From contig JAFXAW010000029.1 of assembly GCA_017522015.1 (NCBI GenBank), forward strand, positions 42,286 to 106,285: 64,000 nt of DNA, written 5' to 3'. Positions 1 to 8,296 of the stretch are shown here, in pieces. Under the pieces are notes generated by a model, which was given only the letters and a program-made list of their open reading frames with translations, was not told the DNA's origin and made no database searches. Source of the stretch: Oscillospiraceae bacterium. GTDB lineage: Bacteria > Bacillota > Clostridia > Oscillospirales > Oscillospiraceae. The position numbers and the translations under genes are program-made. Position 1 is the first letter of the stretch; each line of letters starts with the position of its first letter.

Positions 1-2582
1 AGCTCGGAAGCGGGAATCTCCGCCAGGAAGGCGTCCTCCGCCGGGACGGTGAGGCAAACCATTGCCTCCAGGCTCTTGCCGATCTTCTTCTCGGCACGCG
101 CGCTCTCCAGAACACCGTTGACGGCATCGCGCACTTCGATGATGCGCGCCCATTTTTCCATCTGCGCGTCATCGAGCGCGTAGGCGGCAAAGGGCTTGTG
201 CATCTCGTTGAAGATCACGTTGCGCGCATCGTCGCACGCGGCGTGCGGCATGGCCTGCCAGATCTCGTCACAGGTGAAGGCGAGGATGGGCGCCATGATG
301 CGGGTCAGCGTGTCAAGAATCAGATAGAGCGCGGTCTGTGCGCTGGATCGCAGCGCGCCGTCCGTCTCCTCGCAGTAGAGGCGATCCTTGATGATGTCCA
401 GATAGAAGTTGGAAAGCTCCACAACGCAGAAATCGTTGATGGCCTTCGTGACCGCCACGAACTCATAGTCGTCATAGGCCGCAAAGCACTTTTCGATCAG
501 CGCGTTGAGGCGGGTCAGCGCCCACTTGTCCAGCTCCTGCATCTCCTCCGGCGGCGTGAGTCTGTCGGGATCAAAGCCCGCCAGATTGCCGAGGCAGTAG
601 CGCGCGGTGTTGCGGAATTTCAGATAATTCTGCGAAAGCTGCTTGAAAATGGCATCGGAGCAGCGGACATCGGCGTGATAGTCCGCGCTGGCTGCCCAGA
701 GGCGCAGCAGATCCGCGCCGTATTTCTTGATGATCTCGCTGGGATCCATGCCGTTGCCGAGGGACTTGTGCATGGCCTTACCCTCGCCGTCCACCGTCCA
801 GCCGTGGGTGAGGCAGGCCTGGAACGGAGCTCCCTTGCCGAGCGCGCCGACAGCGGTGAGCAGGCTGGACTGGAACCAGCCGCGGTACTGGTCGAGACCC
901 TCAATGTACATGGAGGCCGGCCAGAACTCCTGCGTGCGCTGCATGGAGGCAAAGTGCGTGGAGCCGGAATCAAACCAGCCGTCCAGCGTGTCTTCCTCCT
1001 GCGTGAAGCCGTGATCGCAGCCGCAGTGGGGGCAGGTGAAGCCCTCGGGCAGGATCTCGGAAGCGGACTTCTCGAACCAGGCGTTGGAGCCCTCTTTCTC
1101 AAACAGGGCGGAAACGCGCTCAATCGTCTCGTCCGTGCAGATGGGCTTTCCGCAATCCGGGCAATAGAACACCGGAATCGGCAGACCCCATTTGCGCTGA
1201 CGGGAGATGCACCAGTCGCTGCGCTCGCGGATCATGGATTTCATCCGCTCAATGCCCCAGGCGGGCAGCCAGCGCACATCGTCACAGGCGGCGCAGGCCT
1301 CCTCCTTGAAGGCGTCCACGGAGCAGAACCACTGCGGCGTGGCACGGAAGATGATGGGGCCCTTGCAGCGCCAGCAGTGCGGATAGCTGTGGATAATGTC
1401 CTCCGAGGCCAGAAGCATGCCGCTCTCGCGCATATCGGCGAGGATGACGGGGTTGCTCTCCTCGGTCTTCAGTCCGGCATACTTGCCGGCATATTCGGTG
1501 TGGCGGCCGCGGTCGTCCACCGGCACAACCATCTCCATACCGTAGCGGCGGCAGGTCTGATAGTCGTCCGCGCCAAAGCCGGGCGCGGTGTGGACGCAGC
1601 CGGTACCGCTGTCCATCGTGACGTAGTCAGCCAGCACGAGGCGGCTGGTCTTGTCCAGGAAGGGGTGATAAGCGAGCATGTTCTCAAAGAACGCGCCCTC
1701 GTGCTTTTCCAGAATCTCCCATCCTTCGATGCCGGCGACGCCCATAACCTTCTCCGCGCGCGCCTCCGCCATGATATACAGCTCTCCGTTCGGCGCCTTG
1801 ATGATCGCATAGCTCTCCTGCGGGTTGAGCGCGATGGCAAGGTTTCCGGGCAGCGTCCAGATGGTCGTTGTCCAGATCACAAAATACAGCTTGCTGTGGT
1901 CGATATGCCCCAGCTTGCCCTGATCGTCGTGCATGGGGAATTTGACGTACACAGTCGTGCAGGGATCGTCCTGATACTCGATCTCCGCCTCGGCCAGCGC
2001 CGTCTCGTCCTTCGGGCACCAGTACACGGGCTTGAGGCCCTTGTAGATATAGCCCTTCTTATACATCGCGCCGAAGATCTTGACCTCCTCGGCCTCGAAG
2101 CCCGGGTCCATCGTCTTGTAGGGATGCTCCCAGTCGCCGATGACGCCCATACGCTTGAAGCCGGCACGCTGCACGTCAATATAGTGATCGGCAAACTCCC
2201 GGCAGGCGGAGCGGAACTCCGGAACGCTCATCGCCTTGTGGTTGAGCTTGTTTTTCTTGATGATGGCGCTCTCGATGGGCATGCCGTGGTTATCCCAGCC
2301 CGGAACGTAGGGCGTGTAATACCCGCGCATGGCATGGGTGCGCACGATAAAGTCCTTCAGCGACTTATTCAGGGCATGACCCATGTGCAGATCGCCGTTG
2401 GAAAACGGAGGTCCGTCATGCAGGGAAAACAGGGGCTTCCCCTCGTTCTTCTTCAGCAGCTCGCCATAGACATCCTGCGCCTCCCAGCGGGCAAGCATCT
2501 CCGGTTCACGCGTCGGAAGCGCGGCGCGCATGGGAAAATCGGTCTTCGGCAGATTGACTGTGGCGTTAAAATCCTGTGCCAT
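1..2582 (-). CDS. ileS: Isoleucyl-tRNA synthetase (partial, C-terminus off the window)
   Basis: Charges tRNA-Ile with isoleucine in the cytoplasm. The minus-strand reading frame runs from ATG at 2582 (preceded by a TAGGAG ribosome binding site) to the window edge with no stop. The class I signature is seen as HMGH near residue 60 and the second signature as KAMHKS followed by LGN in place of the textbook KMSKS. Editing-domain and zinc-type CxxC pairs (CPDC, CPHC) are present in the middle. It follows divIVA in the same direction, separated by a terminator-like hairpin, so it may be partly uncoupled from the cell-division genes. The family is about 930 residues and about 860 are visible, so only the C-terminal end is missing. 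Confidence 0.97.
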   Translation of the reverse strand, partial: MAQDFNATVNLPKTDFPMRAALPTREPEMLARWEAQDVYGELLKKNEGKPLFSLHDGPPFSNGDLHMGHALNKSLKDFIVRTHAMRGYYTPYVPGWDNHGMPIESAIIKKNKLNHKAMSVPEFRSACREFADHYIDVQRAGFKRMGVIGDWEHPYKTMDPGFEAEEVKIFGAMYKKGYIYKGLKPVYWCPKDETALAEAEIEYQDDPCTTVYVKFPMHDDQGKLGHIDHSKLYFVIWTTTIWTLPGNLAIALNPQESYAIIKAPNGELYIMAEARAEKVMGVAGIEGWEILEKHEGAFFENMLAYHPFLDKTSRLVLADYVTMDSGTGCVHTAPGFGADDYQTCRRYGMEMVVPVDDRGRHTEYAGKYAGLKTEESNPVILADMRESGMLLASEDIIHSYPHCWRCKGPIIFRATPQWFCSVDAFKEEACAACDDVRWLPAWGIERMKSMIRERSDWCISRQRKWGLPIPVFYCPDCGKPICTDETIERVSALFEKEGSNAWFEKSASEILPEGFTCPHCGCDHGFTQEEDTLDGWFDSGSTHFASMQRTQEFWPASMYIEGLDQYRGWFQSSLLTAVGALGKGAPFQACLTHGWTVDGEGKAMHKSLGNGMDPSEIIKKYGADLLRLWAASADYHADVRCSDAIFKQLSQNYLKFRNTARYCLGNLAGFDPDRLTPPEEMQELDKWALTRLNALIEKCFAAYDDYEFVAVTKAINDFCVVELSNFYLDIIKDRLYCEETDGALRSSAQTALYLILDTLTRIMAPILAFTCDEIWQAMPHAACDDARNVIFNEMHKPFAAYALDDAQMEKWARIIEVRDAVNGVLESARAEKKIGKSLEAMVCLTVPAEDAFLAEIPASE

Positions 2583-2629
2583 TGTATCTGTTCTCCTATC
2601 TTGGTGGCAAAGTGCCTATTACAAAAAAA

Positions 2630-2655
2630 CGCGCTGAGGATGCCGCATCCCCGCG
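2630..2655 (-). terminator. Terminator or attenuator between divIVA and ileS
   Basis: On the minus strand a short GC-rich hairpin (outer arms CGCG/CGCG, inner arms GGATG/CATCC) is followed directly by seven T residues (A-run at 2623-2629). An upstream copy of one arm at 2670-2677 could pair with 2638-2645 instead, giving an alternative fold. It lies in the leader of ileS. No T-box motif was found. Confidence 0.55.
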
Positions 2656-2730
2656 AAAGGCAGGGCACACGGCATCCACAGGGCTTACTTAACCTGTTCC
2701 GGCGGCATACAGACTCCGCCGCAGCAAATG

Positions 2731-3405
2731 TCAGAAATCAAAGAAACGGGTGGGCTCGTCCGTGGAATCGGCGATGCCGCCGCGCACGACGTCAGGCAGC
2801 ACACCGAGCTCCGGCTCGTCAGCCAGCTTGGCAACGCTGTCTTCAATGCTGCGCACGGTGTCCCAGCCACCGTCGGCAGCCGGCGCCGCGGGCTTAACCT
2901 CGGGCTTTTCCTCCGCAACATGGGTTCCCTCGCTGATCGCGCTGAACAGCTCAAGCTGGCGGGCGCACAGCAGGCGCATCCGCTCGATGTACTCGCTGCT
3001 GCTCTTCTTCGCCTCGCTGAGCTTGCCCTCCTCAACGGCAACCTCGGTCTGCGCATCGCGGATCATGCCGGCGGCCTTCTCCTCGGCGTCCCGCAGCATG
3101 GCGGTGGCCTTTTCCTCCGCCTCACGCAGCATGGCTGTGCTGTTCTTCTTGGCCTCGGCAAGCTGCTCGTCGCTCATCTTCTGTGCGGCGAGGATGGCGC
3201 GGCGCATACCGTCCTCCGTGGCGCGGTATTCCTCGATCTTCTCAACGAGGACCTTCATCTTGCCCTTGAGCACGGCGTTTTCGTTATGCAGCGCAGTATA
3301 GTCGGCAACGATAGCGTCCAGAAAATCATCCACTCCGGCCATATCATAGCCACCGAACATGGCTCTTTCAAAAGTCTTCTCGCGCAGTTCCTGCGGTGTC
3401 AGCAT
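2731..3405 (-). CDS. divIVA: DivIVA-domain cell-division protein
   Basis: Membrane-curvature-sensing coiled-coil scaffold that localises to poles and division septa in Gram-positive bacteria. The N-terminus carries the conserved DivIVA membrane-binding segment (LTPQELREKTF, then GYDMAGVDDFLD), followed by a long heptad-rich Glu/Lys/Ala coiled coil to about residue 170 and an acidic Pro/Ala linker with an unstructured tail. The start is taken at ATG 3405, with AAAGGG about 11 bases upstream; a GTG three codons earlier is too close to that site. Encoded just downstream of sepF, the usual Firmicutes cell-division order. Confidence 0.93.
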   Translation of the reverse strand: MLTPQELREKTFERAMFGGYDMAGVDDFLDAIVADYTALHNENAVLKGKMKVLVEKIEEYRATEDGMRRAILAAQKMSDEQLAEAKKNSTAMLREAEEKATAMLRDAEEKAAGMIRDAQTEVAVEEGKLSEAKKSSSEYIERMRLLCARQLELFSAISEGTHVAEEKPEVKPAAPAADGGWDTVRSIEDSVAKLADEPELGVLPDVVRGGIADSTDEPTRFFDF

Positions 3406-3482
3406 ATCCCACACAACCCTTTCGTATTAATCTAATATCTGTCTGTTTCGCGGATTCTCTTTTTTATCTCTGTGCCCGGGAC

Positions 3483-3962
3483 TTAAAAGTACACGCCGCT
3501 GTTTTCCAGCTCGTCGATCAGATCGCCCATCAGATCCACGTTGTAAGGCGTGATGAGGTAGGTGCTGTTGGCAATCTTCTTGATCTTCCCGTCCTGCGCA
3601 TAGGCAACGCCGGAGAGGAAGTCGATCAGACGGCGGGCAATTTCCTTTTGCGTCTGTTCCAGATTCATCACAACCGTGCGCTTCTCGCGCAGATGATCGG
3701 CAATCTCGGCCGCAACCTCAAAGCGCTCGGGCTTGACCAGCACGACCTGCACCTGCGTTGTGGTCGCGATGTTGACGACCTTGTTCCCGCGCGCGGGGCT
3801 CGCGCTCGGCACGTTCACCGGCTCGGGCTCAAAGCTCTGCGAAAAGGGATTCTTCCGCGCAGCGTCTTTCGGCTTCGGCGCTTCCGCAATCGGCTCCTCG
3901 TCTTCAAATTCATCCTCATCAAAGGGTCGAGTCAGTTTTTTCAACTCATCCAGAAAACCCAT
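3483..3962 (-). CDS. sepF: Cell-division protein SepF
   Basis: FtsZ-binding protein that bundles FtsZ filaments and anchors the ring to the membrane. The 159-residue product has an N-terminal amphipathic membrane-targeting helix (MGFLDELKKL), an acidic low-complexity linker to about residue 55, and a C-terminal SepF domain (from about 62) with the typical VVNIATTTQVQVVLVKPERF start and a DFLSGVAYA segment. It sits between the YggS-like gene and divIVA on the same strand, as in many Firmicutes division clusters. Confidence 0.95.
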   Translation of the reverse strand: MGFLDELKKLTRPFDEDEFEDEEPIAEAPKPKDAARKNPFSQSFEPEPVNVPSASPARGNKVVNIATTTQVQVVLVKPERFEVAAEIADHLREKRTVVMNLEQTQKEIARRLIDFLSGVAYAQDGKIKKIANSTYLITPYNVDLMGDLIDELENSGVYF

Positions 3963-3998
3963 AGTATCCCTCCATATTTCGCGTTGCAGCGTCTGCTG

Positions 3999-4664
3999 TC
4001 AGGCATAGTCACGCGCACCGAAAACAGCCGTGCCGATGCGAACCATATTCGCGCCTTCCTGCACGGCCTGCAAATAATCTGCACTCATGCCCATTGACAG
4101 AAAATCCATACTGATATTATCGTATTTTTTTCCGCTAATGTCAACAAAAAGCTTATACATTGCGGAAAAATAGCGCCTGCTGTCGTCCTTTTGCGTGCAA
4201 ATGGGCGGGATTGTCATCAATCCGCGCACGCAAAGCTGCGTCTTACCCGCCGCCAGCTCCAGCAGTGCAGGTAATGCCTCCGGCGCGACGCCGGACTTCG
4301 CCGCCTCGCCGCCGATGTTGACCTCCAGCAGAATGTCCTGCCGGATGCCGAGCGCCGCTGCGCGGCGATCAATGAGCTCGAGCAGCTCTTCGCTGTCCAC
4401 GCTCTGAATCAGGTCGCAGCGACCGACAACGCTTTTGACCTTGTTGCGCTGCAAATGCCCGATAAAATGCTTCTGCGCGCCGGCATAAGCGCCGAGCGCA
4501 TCCTTTTCCAGCAGCTCCTGCACCCGATTCTCGCCGCAGGCATCCACACCCGCCGCAATCGCCTCACGCACAGCGTCGATGCCGTTCATCTTCGAGGCCG
4601 CAACCAGGAAAACGCCCGGCGGGAGCTCGGCGCGGATGCGCTGCACATTTTCCCCGATGGACAT
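3999..4664 (-). CDS. YggS/PLPBP family pyridoxal phosphate-binding protein
   Basis: PLP homeostasis protein with an alanine-racemase-like barrel but no known catalytic activity. The PLP lysine is Lys25 in the AASKMNG motif, followed by GENRVQE (about 46) and the HFIGHLQRNK signature. The C-terminus has the family MGMSADYLQAVQEGANMVRIGTAVFG pattern. ATG 4664 is preferred because GGAG lies eight bases upstream; GTG at 4673 overlaps the stop of the preceding gene as GTGA and is possible. Its place next to sepF is conserved across Firmicutes and points to a division-cluster operon. Confidence 0.94.
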   Translation of the reverse strand: MSIGENVQRIRAELPPGVFLVAASKMNGIDAVREAIAAGVDACGENRVQELLEKDALGAYAGAQKHFIGHLQRNKVKSVVGRCDLIQSVDSEELLELIDRRAAALGIRQDILLEVNIGGEAAKSGVAPEALPALLELAAGKTQLCVRGLMTIPPICTQKDDSRRYFSAMYKLFVDISGKKYDNISMDFLSMGMSADYLQAVQEGANMVRIGTAVFGARDYA

Positions 4665-4669
4665 GTCTC

Positions 4670-5893
4670 TCACTCCATGATCTTCCCGTCGTACAGCTCC
4701 TTCGCGCTGACAATGATCTCATTGCCGCTGCGCAGCATGCTGCCGATGGGTCCGGGCGCAGCGAGATAGAAGCTCTCCGTCTCCCAGACGATCTCAATAT
4801 ATTTCTTCTCCGCCTGCACGCCCGTGAGTACGTACAGGTAATGGAGTGTTTCGCCTTCCTCGTTCGTCTCCGTGTGCACGGCTTCCTTCGGCACGCGGAT
4901 GCCGCTGTGCTCCTCCGTCACAAGTGTGGCCGAGACAACGCGCATGGAGAGCGTTTCCATAACCGCGCGGTCACAGGAGAACACCAGCACACGGCAGCCG
5001 TCCTTCTCGCGGCCGACGTCCTCAATGCGCGCGGTAAGCGGCTCATTGTAATAGCGTCCCATCTCCAGCGTGACGCGCGCGCCGCGCTGAAGTGAGTCTG
5101 CGCGCTGCGCATAGTCGTCTGAATCAATCTGCGCGGCGAAGTACCAGCTGTTCGAGCTGACGATTTTCCCGAACGCGCCCTCAGTCTGCTCCTGCCGGCC
5201 GTCGATCATCTCCTGCAGACTCGATGCGGTAAGGCTTTTGAGCTCGTCCGGACGCAGCGTCTCATAGCCGTCAAGCTGCGTTGTGAAAATGCCGCTTGCG
5301 GGCGCAGGAATCGGCTCCGTGTCGCCCTTCGCGCTCTCCTGCAGCTTCTCAAGCTGGGAGCGCAGAATCAGCAGGTCGCCGGCCGTGGCGTTTTCCGCAT
5401 CGGGCGTAAACAGCAGCGAGCGGAGGCTGAGGCTGCTTTCCTCCGCCTCCTGTATGGCGTGACGCGCCACCGCGGTGGCCAGCCCGGACGAAGCCTTTTC
5501 CAGCGCGTCGCTGCGCGCTGTGAGCTCCTCGGCGCTCACAAGGCCGCTGAGCAGACTCTCCGTCTGCCGGATCTCCAGCTCCAGTTCCCGGATACTCTCC
5601 GCGCGGCGGGCAGATTCCTCGCTTGTGTAGGTCACGGCAACAGCGCTGCCCTTGCCGACGCGCTTGCCCTCCGTAACGGCAAGGCTCCTGTACTGCGCCT
5701 GACTGTACAGCACCGTCTCGTCGCGCACAACGATGCCGCTGATCTGCGTCTCGGTGCGGACCGTTGTCTGCACGGCGGGCGCGGTGATCACCGGCGCGTT
5801 GACGGCGCGGAAAAAGTAAATGCCCAGATATGCCGCGAGCGCCAGAAAAATGCACAGCGCCGCGATTTTTGTGATGAGGTCTGTTTTTTTCAT
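4670..5893 (-). CDS. HlyD-like membrane-anchored protein
   Basis: A 407-residue protein with one N-terminal transmembrane helix (about residues 8-28) and a large extracytoplasmic part resembling HlyD/membrane-fusion adaptors: a beta-barrel/lipoyl-like half with the QISGIVVRDETVLYS stretch, a helical hairpin near 110-200, and a second half ending in a barrel region. The start is ATG 5893 with AGAAAG upstream. No transporter gene is adjacent, so it is not a classical efflux adaptor. Proteins of this type commonly sit upstream of YggS-sepF in Clostridia, where a role at the division site is possible but unproven. Confidence 0.75.
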   Translation of the reverse strand: MKKTDLITKIAALCIFLALAAYLGIYFFRAVNAPVITAPAVQTTVRTETQISGIVVRDETVLYSQAQYRSLAVTEGKRVGKGSAVAVTYTSEESARRAESIRELELEIRQTESLLSGLVSAEELTARSDALEKASSGLATAVARHAIQEAEESSLSLRSLLFTPDAENATAGDLLILRSQLEKLQESAKGDTEPIPAPASGIFTTQLDGYETLRPDELKSLTASSLQEMIDGRQEQTEGAFGKIVSSNSWYFAAQIDSDDYAQRADSLQRGARVTLEMGRYYNEPLTARIEDVGREKDGCRVLVFSCDRAVMETLSMRVVSATLVTEEHSGIRVPKEAVHTETNEEGETLHYLYVLTGVQAEKKYIEIVWETESFYLAAPGPIGSMLRSGNEIIVSAKELYDGKIME

Positions 5894-5954
5894 ATCTTTC
5901 TCTGTTCGCCGCGGGAGCGCAGCCCGCGACGGTTCCCGGCTATATGCCGGGCGC

Positions 5955-6176
5955 TTATGTACCCAGCTCGATCGGGCGTATCGGCACAACCGTCGAGATT
6001 GCGTGTTTATAGATCATCTGCTGCTTGCCGTCGCTGTCGAGCACGACCACAAAACTGTCAAAGCCGAGCACGACGCCGCGAAGCTGAAAGCCGTTGACGA
6101 GAAACACCGTCACCGGCATTCTCTCCCGTCTCGCGTTGTTGAGAAAACCGTCCTGTAAATTGATGAGCTTTTGCAT
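5955..6176 (-). CDS. hfq: RNA chaperone Hfq
   Basis: Hexameric Sm-like protein that binds small RNAs and mRNAs. The 73-residue protein has the Sm1 motif ([18 protein letters not shown]) and the Sm2 YKHAIS motif. GGGAGAG precedes ATG 6176. The frame stays open upstream into miaA, but this is only a lack of stops; the conserved length and ribosome binding site fix the start. It follows miaA, a widely conserved pairing, and has its own promoter in the gap. Confidence 0.97.
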   Translation of the reverse strand: MQKLINLQDGFLNNARRERMPVTVFLVNGFQLRGVVLGFDSFVVVLDSDGKQQMIYKHAISTVVPIRPIELGT

Positions 6177-6264
6177 CTTTCTCTCCCTTTCGGGACGCGG
6201 CGGCTGTGCGAAAAACGGCAGAAAAAACGCTTTTTCCGGCTTTTTGATCTTTTCCGTACAGTAC

Positions 6265-6293
6265 AGTATATCACAGCTTTTCCGCGCCGTAAA
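6265..6293 (-). promoter_or_regulatory. Predicted sigma-A promoter for hfq
   Basis: On the minus strand TTTACG (6293-6288) and TATACT (6270-6265) are separated by 17 bases, about 90 bases upstream of the hfq start in the miaA-hfq gap. This would let hfq be transcribed separately from miaA. Confidence 0.6.
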
Positions 6294-6330
6294 ATAGTTT
6301 TTCTCCGATCTGATCGAAGTCAGGCCTATT

Positions 6331-7308
6331 TTACCGCGCAGCGCGCAATAAATCTGTCGAAAGAAGCACGCCCCGTGCGATGTCCGGCTCGTTTTCCCAA
6401 ACCAGCCAGTGCAGCTTTTTGTCGCGCCGCAGCCAGGTGAGCTGCCGCTTGGCATAGCGCCGGGAATTGCGCTTGACGGCCTCGATCGCCTCCTCGGCAC
6501 TGCATTCTCCCGCAAGGCAGGCCGCGATCTCCTTATAGCCGATGGCCTGCATGGCCGTGCTCTCGCCCGACACGCCGGAGGCGAGCAGCGTGCGCACCTC
6601 ATCGAAGAGTCCGCGCTCCAGCATCTCGTCCACACGCCGGTCGATGCGCGTATACAGCGCCTCCCGCTCGGCAAAATTGAGTGCGATGCGCAGGCTTGTA
6701 TAGCGCGGCGGCAAGGCGCGGGTCTCCGCGTCGTGCTGTGTGATGGTCTTGCCGGTGAGGTAATAAATCTCCATCGCGCGGACAATGCGCCGCTTGTCCT
6801 GCGTCTGCAAAAGCGCTGCCCGCTCCGGGTCAAATTCAGCCAGCCGTCTGCGCATCTCCTCCCCGCCCAGCGCGTCATATTCCGCGCTGAGCTTTTCGCG
6901 CAGCGCGCCGTCGCCTCTTTCCGCGAAGCTGCGCGCGGACAGCAGCGAGTCGATATACAGCCCCGTGCCGCCGACGAGGATGGGCACTTTCCCGCGCGCG
7001 AGCACATCGTCCACGCAGCGTGACGCCTCCTCAACATAGCGCGACACGGAATAATCCTCGTCCGGCTCCGCAACAGAGAACATATGGTGCGGCACGCCGC
7101 GCAGCTCCTCTATCTCGGGCTTGGCCGTGCCGATGTCCATGCGGCGGTAGATCTGCATGGAGTCCGCGGAGATCACCTCGCCCCCGAGCGCGAGGGAAAG
7201 CTCCACGCCGAGCGCCGTTTTGCCCGTGGCGGTCGGCCCGGTGAGCACGATGACCTGCGGCGCGTCCTGCGTCCGCGCCCCGTTCTTTTGTGTATCCAAA
7301 CCGCTCAT
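6331..7308 (-). CDS. miaA: tRNA dimethylallyltransferase
   Basis: Transfers the dimethylallyl group to A37 of tRNAs reading UNN codons. The 325-residue protein has the P-loop GPTATGKT at 24-31, the [18 protein letters not shown] substrate-binding motif, [12 protein letters not shown] and the C-terminal [13 protein letters not shown] tRNA-binding motif. A Met/Ser/Gly-rich N-terminal extension of some 15 residues precedes the fold. It is followed by hfq in the same direction. Confidence 0.97.
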   Translation of the reverse strand: MSGLDTQKNGARTQDAPQVIVLTGPTATGKTALGVELSLALGGEVISADSMQIYRRMDIGTAKPEIEELRGVPHHMFSVAEPDEDYSVSRYVEEASRCVDDVLARGKVPILVGGTGLYIDSLLSARSFAERGDGALREKLSAEYDALGGEEMRRRLAEFDPERAALLQTQDKRRIVRAMEIYYLTGKTITQHDAETRALPPRYTSLRIALNFAEREALYTRIDRRVDEMLERGLFDEVRTLLASGVSGESTAMQAIGYKEIAACLAGECSAEEAIEAVKRNSRRYAKRQLTWLRRDKKLHWLVWENEPDIARGVLLSTDLLRAAR

Positions 7309-7330
7309 CTTCTCACCTCAAAAAACGTTC

Positions 7331-7360
7331 TTGCCTTTCCGTTTGCCTTTGTGTTACAAT
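7331..7360 (+). promoter_or_regulatory. Predicted promoter for the DegV gene
   Basis: TTGCCT and TACAAT separated by 18 bases, 35 bases before the ATG of the DegV gene, in the divergent gap with miaA. Confidence 0.5.
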
Positions 7361-7395
7361 GGACTGACTCTATATTCAACAGGAGGGCCATTTCC

Positions 7396-8241
7396 ATGCT
7401 TGTGAAAATCTCAGCGGACAGCACCTGTGACCTCTCTCCGGAGCTGGTTTCCGCCAATCAGATCGGAATTATGCCGCTGTGCGTAATCCGGGACGGTGTC
7501 GCCTGTCTGGACGGCATTGAGATCACGCCGCAGGACATCTATGACTTTTTTGACAGCGGCAAGGGCATGTGCAGCACCTCCGCCGTCAGCGTCGGCGACT
7601 ATATCGAGTTCTTTGGCGAGGCGCTGAAAACCGCTGATGCGGTCGTTCATCTCACGATCAGCAGTGACATGAGCTCATGTTATCAGAACGCGCTGCAGGC
7701 CGCGGAGGAGTTTCCGGGCCGCGTGTTCCCCGTGGATGCGCGCAATCTCTCCACCGGCATCGGCCATCTGGCGCTGACCGCCTGTGAGCTGGCCGCGCAG
7801 GGGGAAACCGCCGAAAAGATCGCGGAAACGCTCACCGCCATGCGGGAAAAGCTGGATGTCAGCTTCATTCTGGATACGCTGAGCTACCTGCACAAGGGCG
7901 GCCGCTGCTCCGGCGTCGCGGCGCTGGGCGCAAATCTTCTGCATCTCAGACCCTGCATCGAGGTCGTAAACGGCAAGATGCAGGTCGGCAAAAAGTTCCG
8001 CGGAAGCTCGCTCAAATGCCGGCTCGCTTACGTTGAAAACCGCCTTGCCAACCGGGACGATCTGGATTACCGGCGCATCTTTATCACGCATTCCGGTCTG
8101 GATGACGCAACCGTGGAGGCGCTGCGCGAGGCCGTGCAGAAAACCGGCCCGTGGGAGGAGATTCTCGTCACCACAGCCGGCAGCACAATCGCCTGCCATT
8201 GCGGCCCGGGCTGCATCGGTGTGCTGTTCTATCGCAAGTAA
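7396..8241 (+). CDS. DegV family fatty-acid-binding protein
   Basis: DegV/FakB proteins bind a fatty acid and present it to a FakA kinase for phosphorylation. The 281-residue product opens with the family motif KISADSTCDLSPEL and has the conserved TSAVSVGDYIEFF, HLTISSDMSSCYQNA (fatty-acid carboxylate site) and SYLHKGGRCSG segments. AGGAGG lies 10 bases before ATG 7396, which rules out the longer open frame upstream. It stands alone on plus between two minus-strand genes, so it is a single-gene unit with its own promoter and terminator. Confidence 0.92.
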   Translation: MLVKISADSTCDLSPELVSANQIGIMPLCVIRDGVACLDGIEITPQDIYDFFDSGKGMCSTSAVSVGDYIEFFGEALKTADAVVHLTISSDMSSCYQNALQAAEEFPGRVFPVDARNLSTGIGHLALTACELAAQGETAEKIAETLTAMREKLDVSFILDTLSYLHKGGRCSGVAALGANLLHLRPCIEVVNGKMQVGKKFRGSSLKCRLAYVENRLANRDDLDYRRIFITHSGLDDATVEALREAVQKTGPWEEILVTTAGSTIACHCGPGCIGVLFYRK

Positions 8242-8267
8242 ATACAGGTAAATCTGCAATACTTATG

Positions 8268-8291
8268 GGGGAGCGCCCGTCGGCGCTCCCC
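8268..8291 (+). terminator. Rho-independent terminator after the DegV gene
   Basis: Ten-base perfect stem GGGGAGCGCC/GGCGCTCCCC with a CGTC loop followed by TTTATTTATT. It lies between two convergent genes and could also stop hflX transcription. Confidence 0.85.
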
Positions 8292-8296
8292 TTTAT

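Noticed and set aside
2583-2730. A T-box riboswitch before ileS
   Set aside because: The gap is only 148 bases, with no TGGN T-box and no stem I motifs.
198-2897. A 899-codon open frame on plus
   Set aside because: It runs antisense to ileS, which has all the family motifs; the open frame is a product of high GC.
5955-7073. A 372-codon frame that would fuse a long N-terminus to Hfq
   Set aside because: The extra part is the shadow of miaA; Hfq has its own ribosome binding site, promoter and family length of 73.
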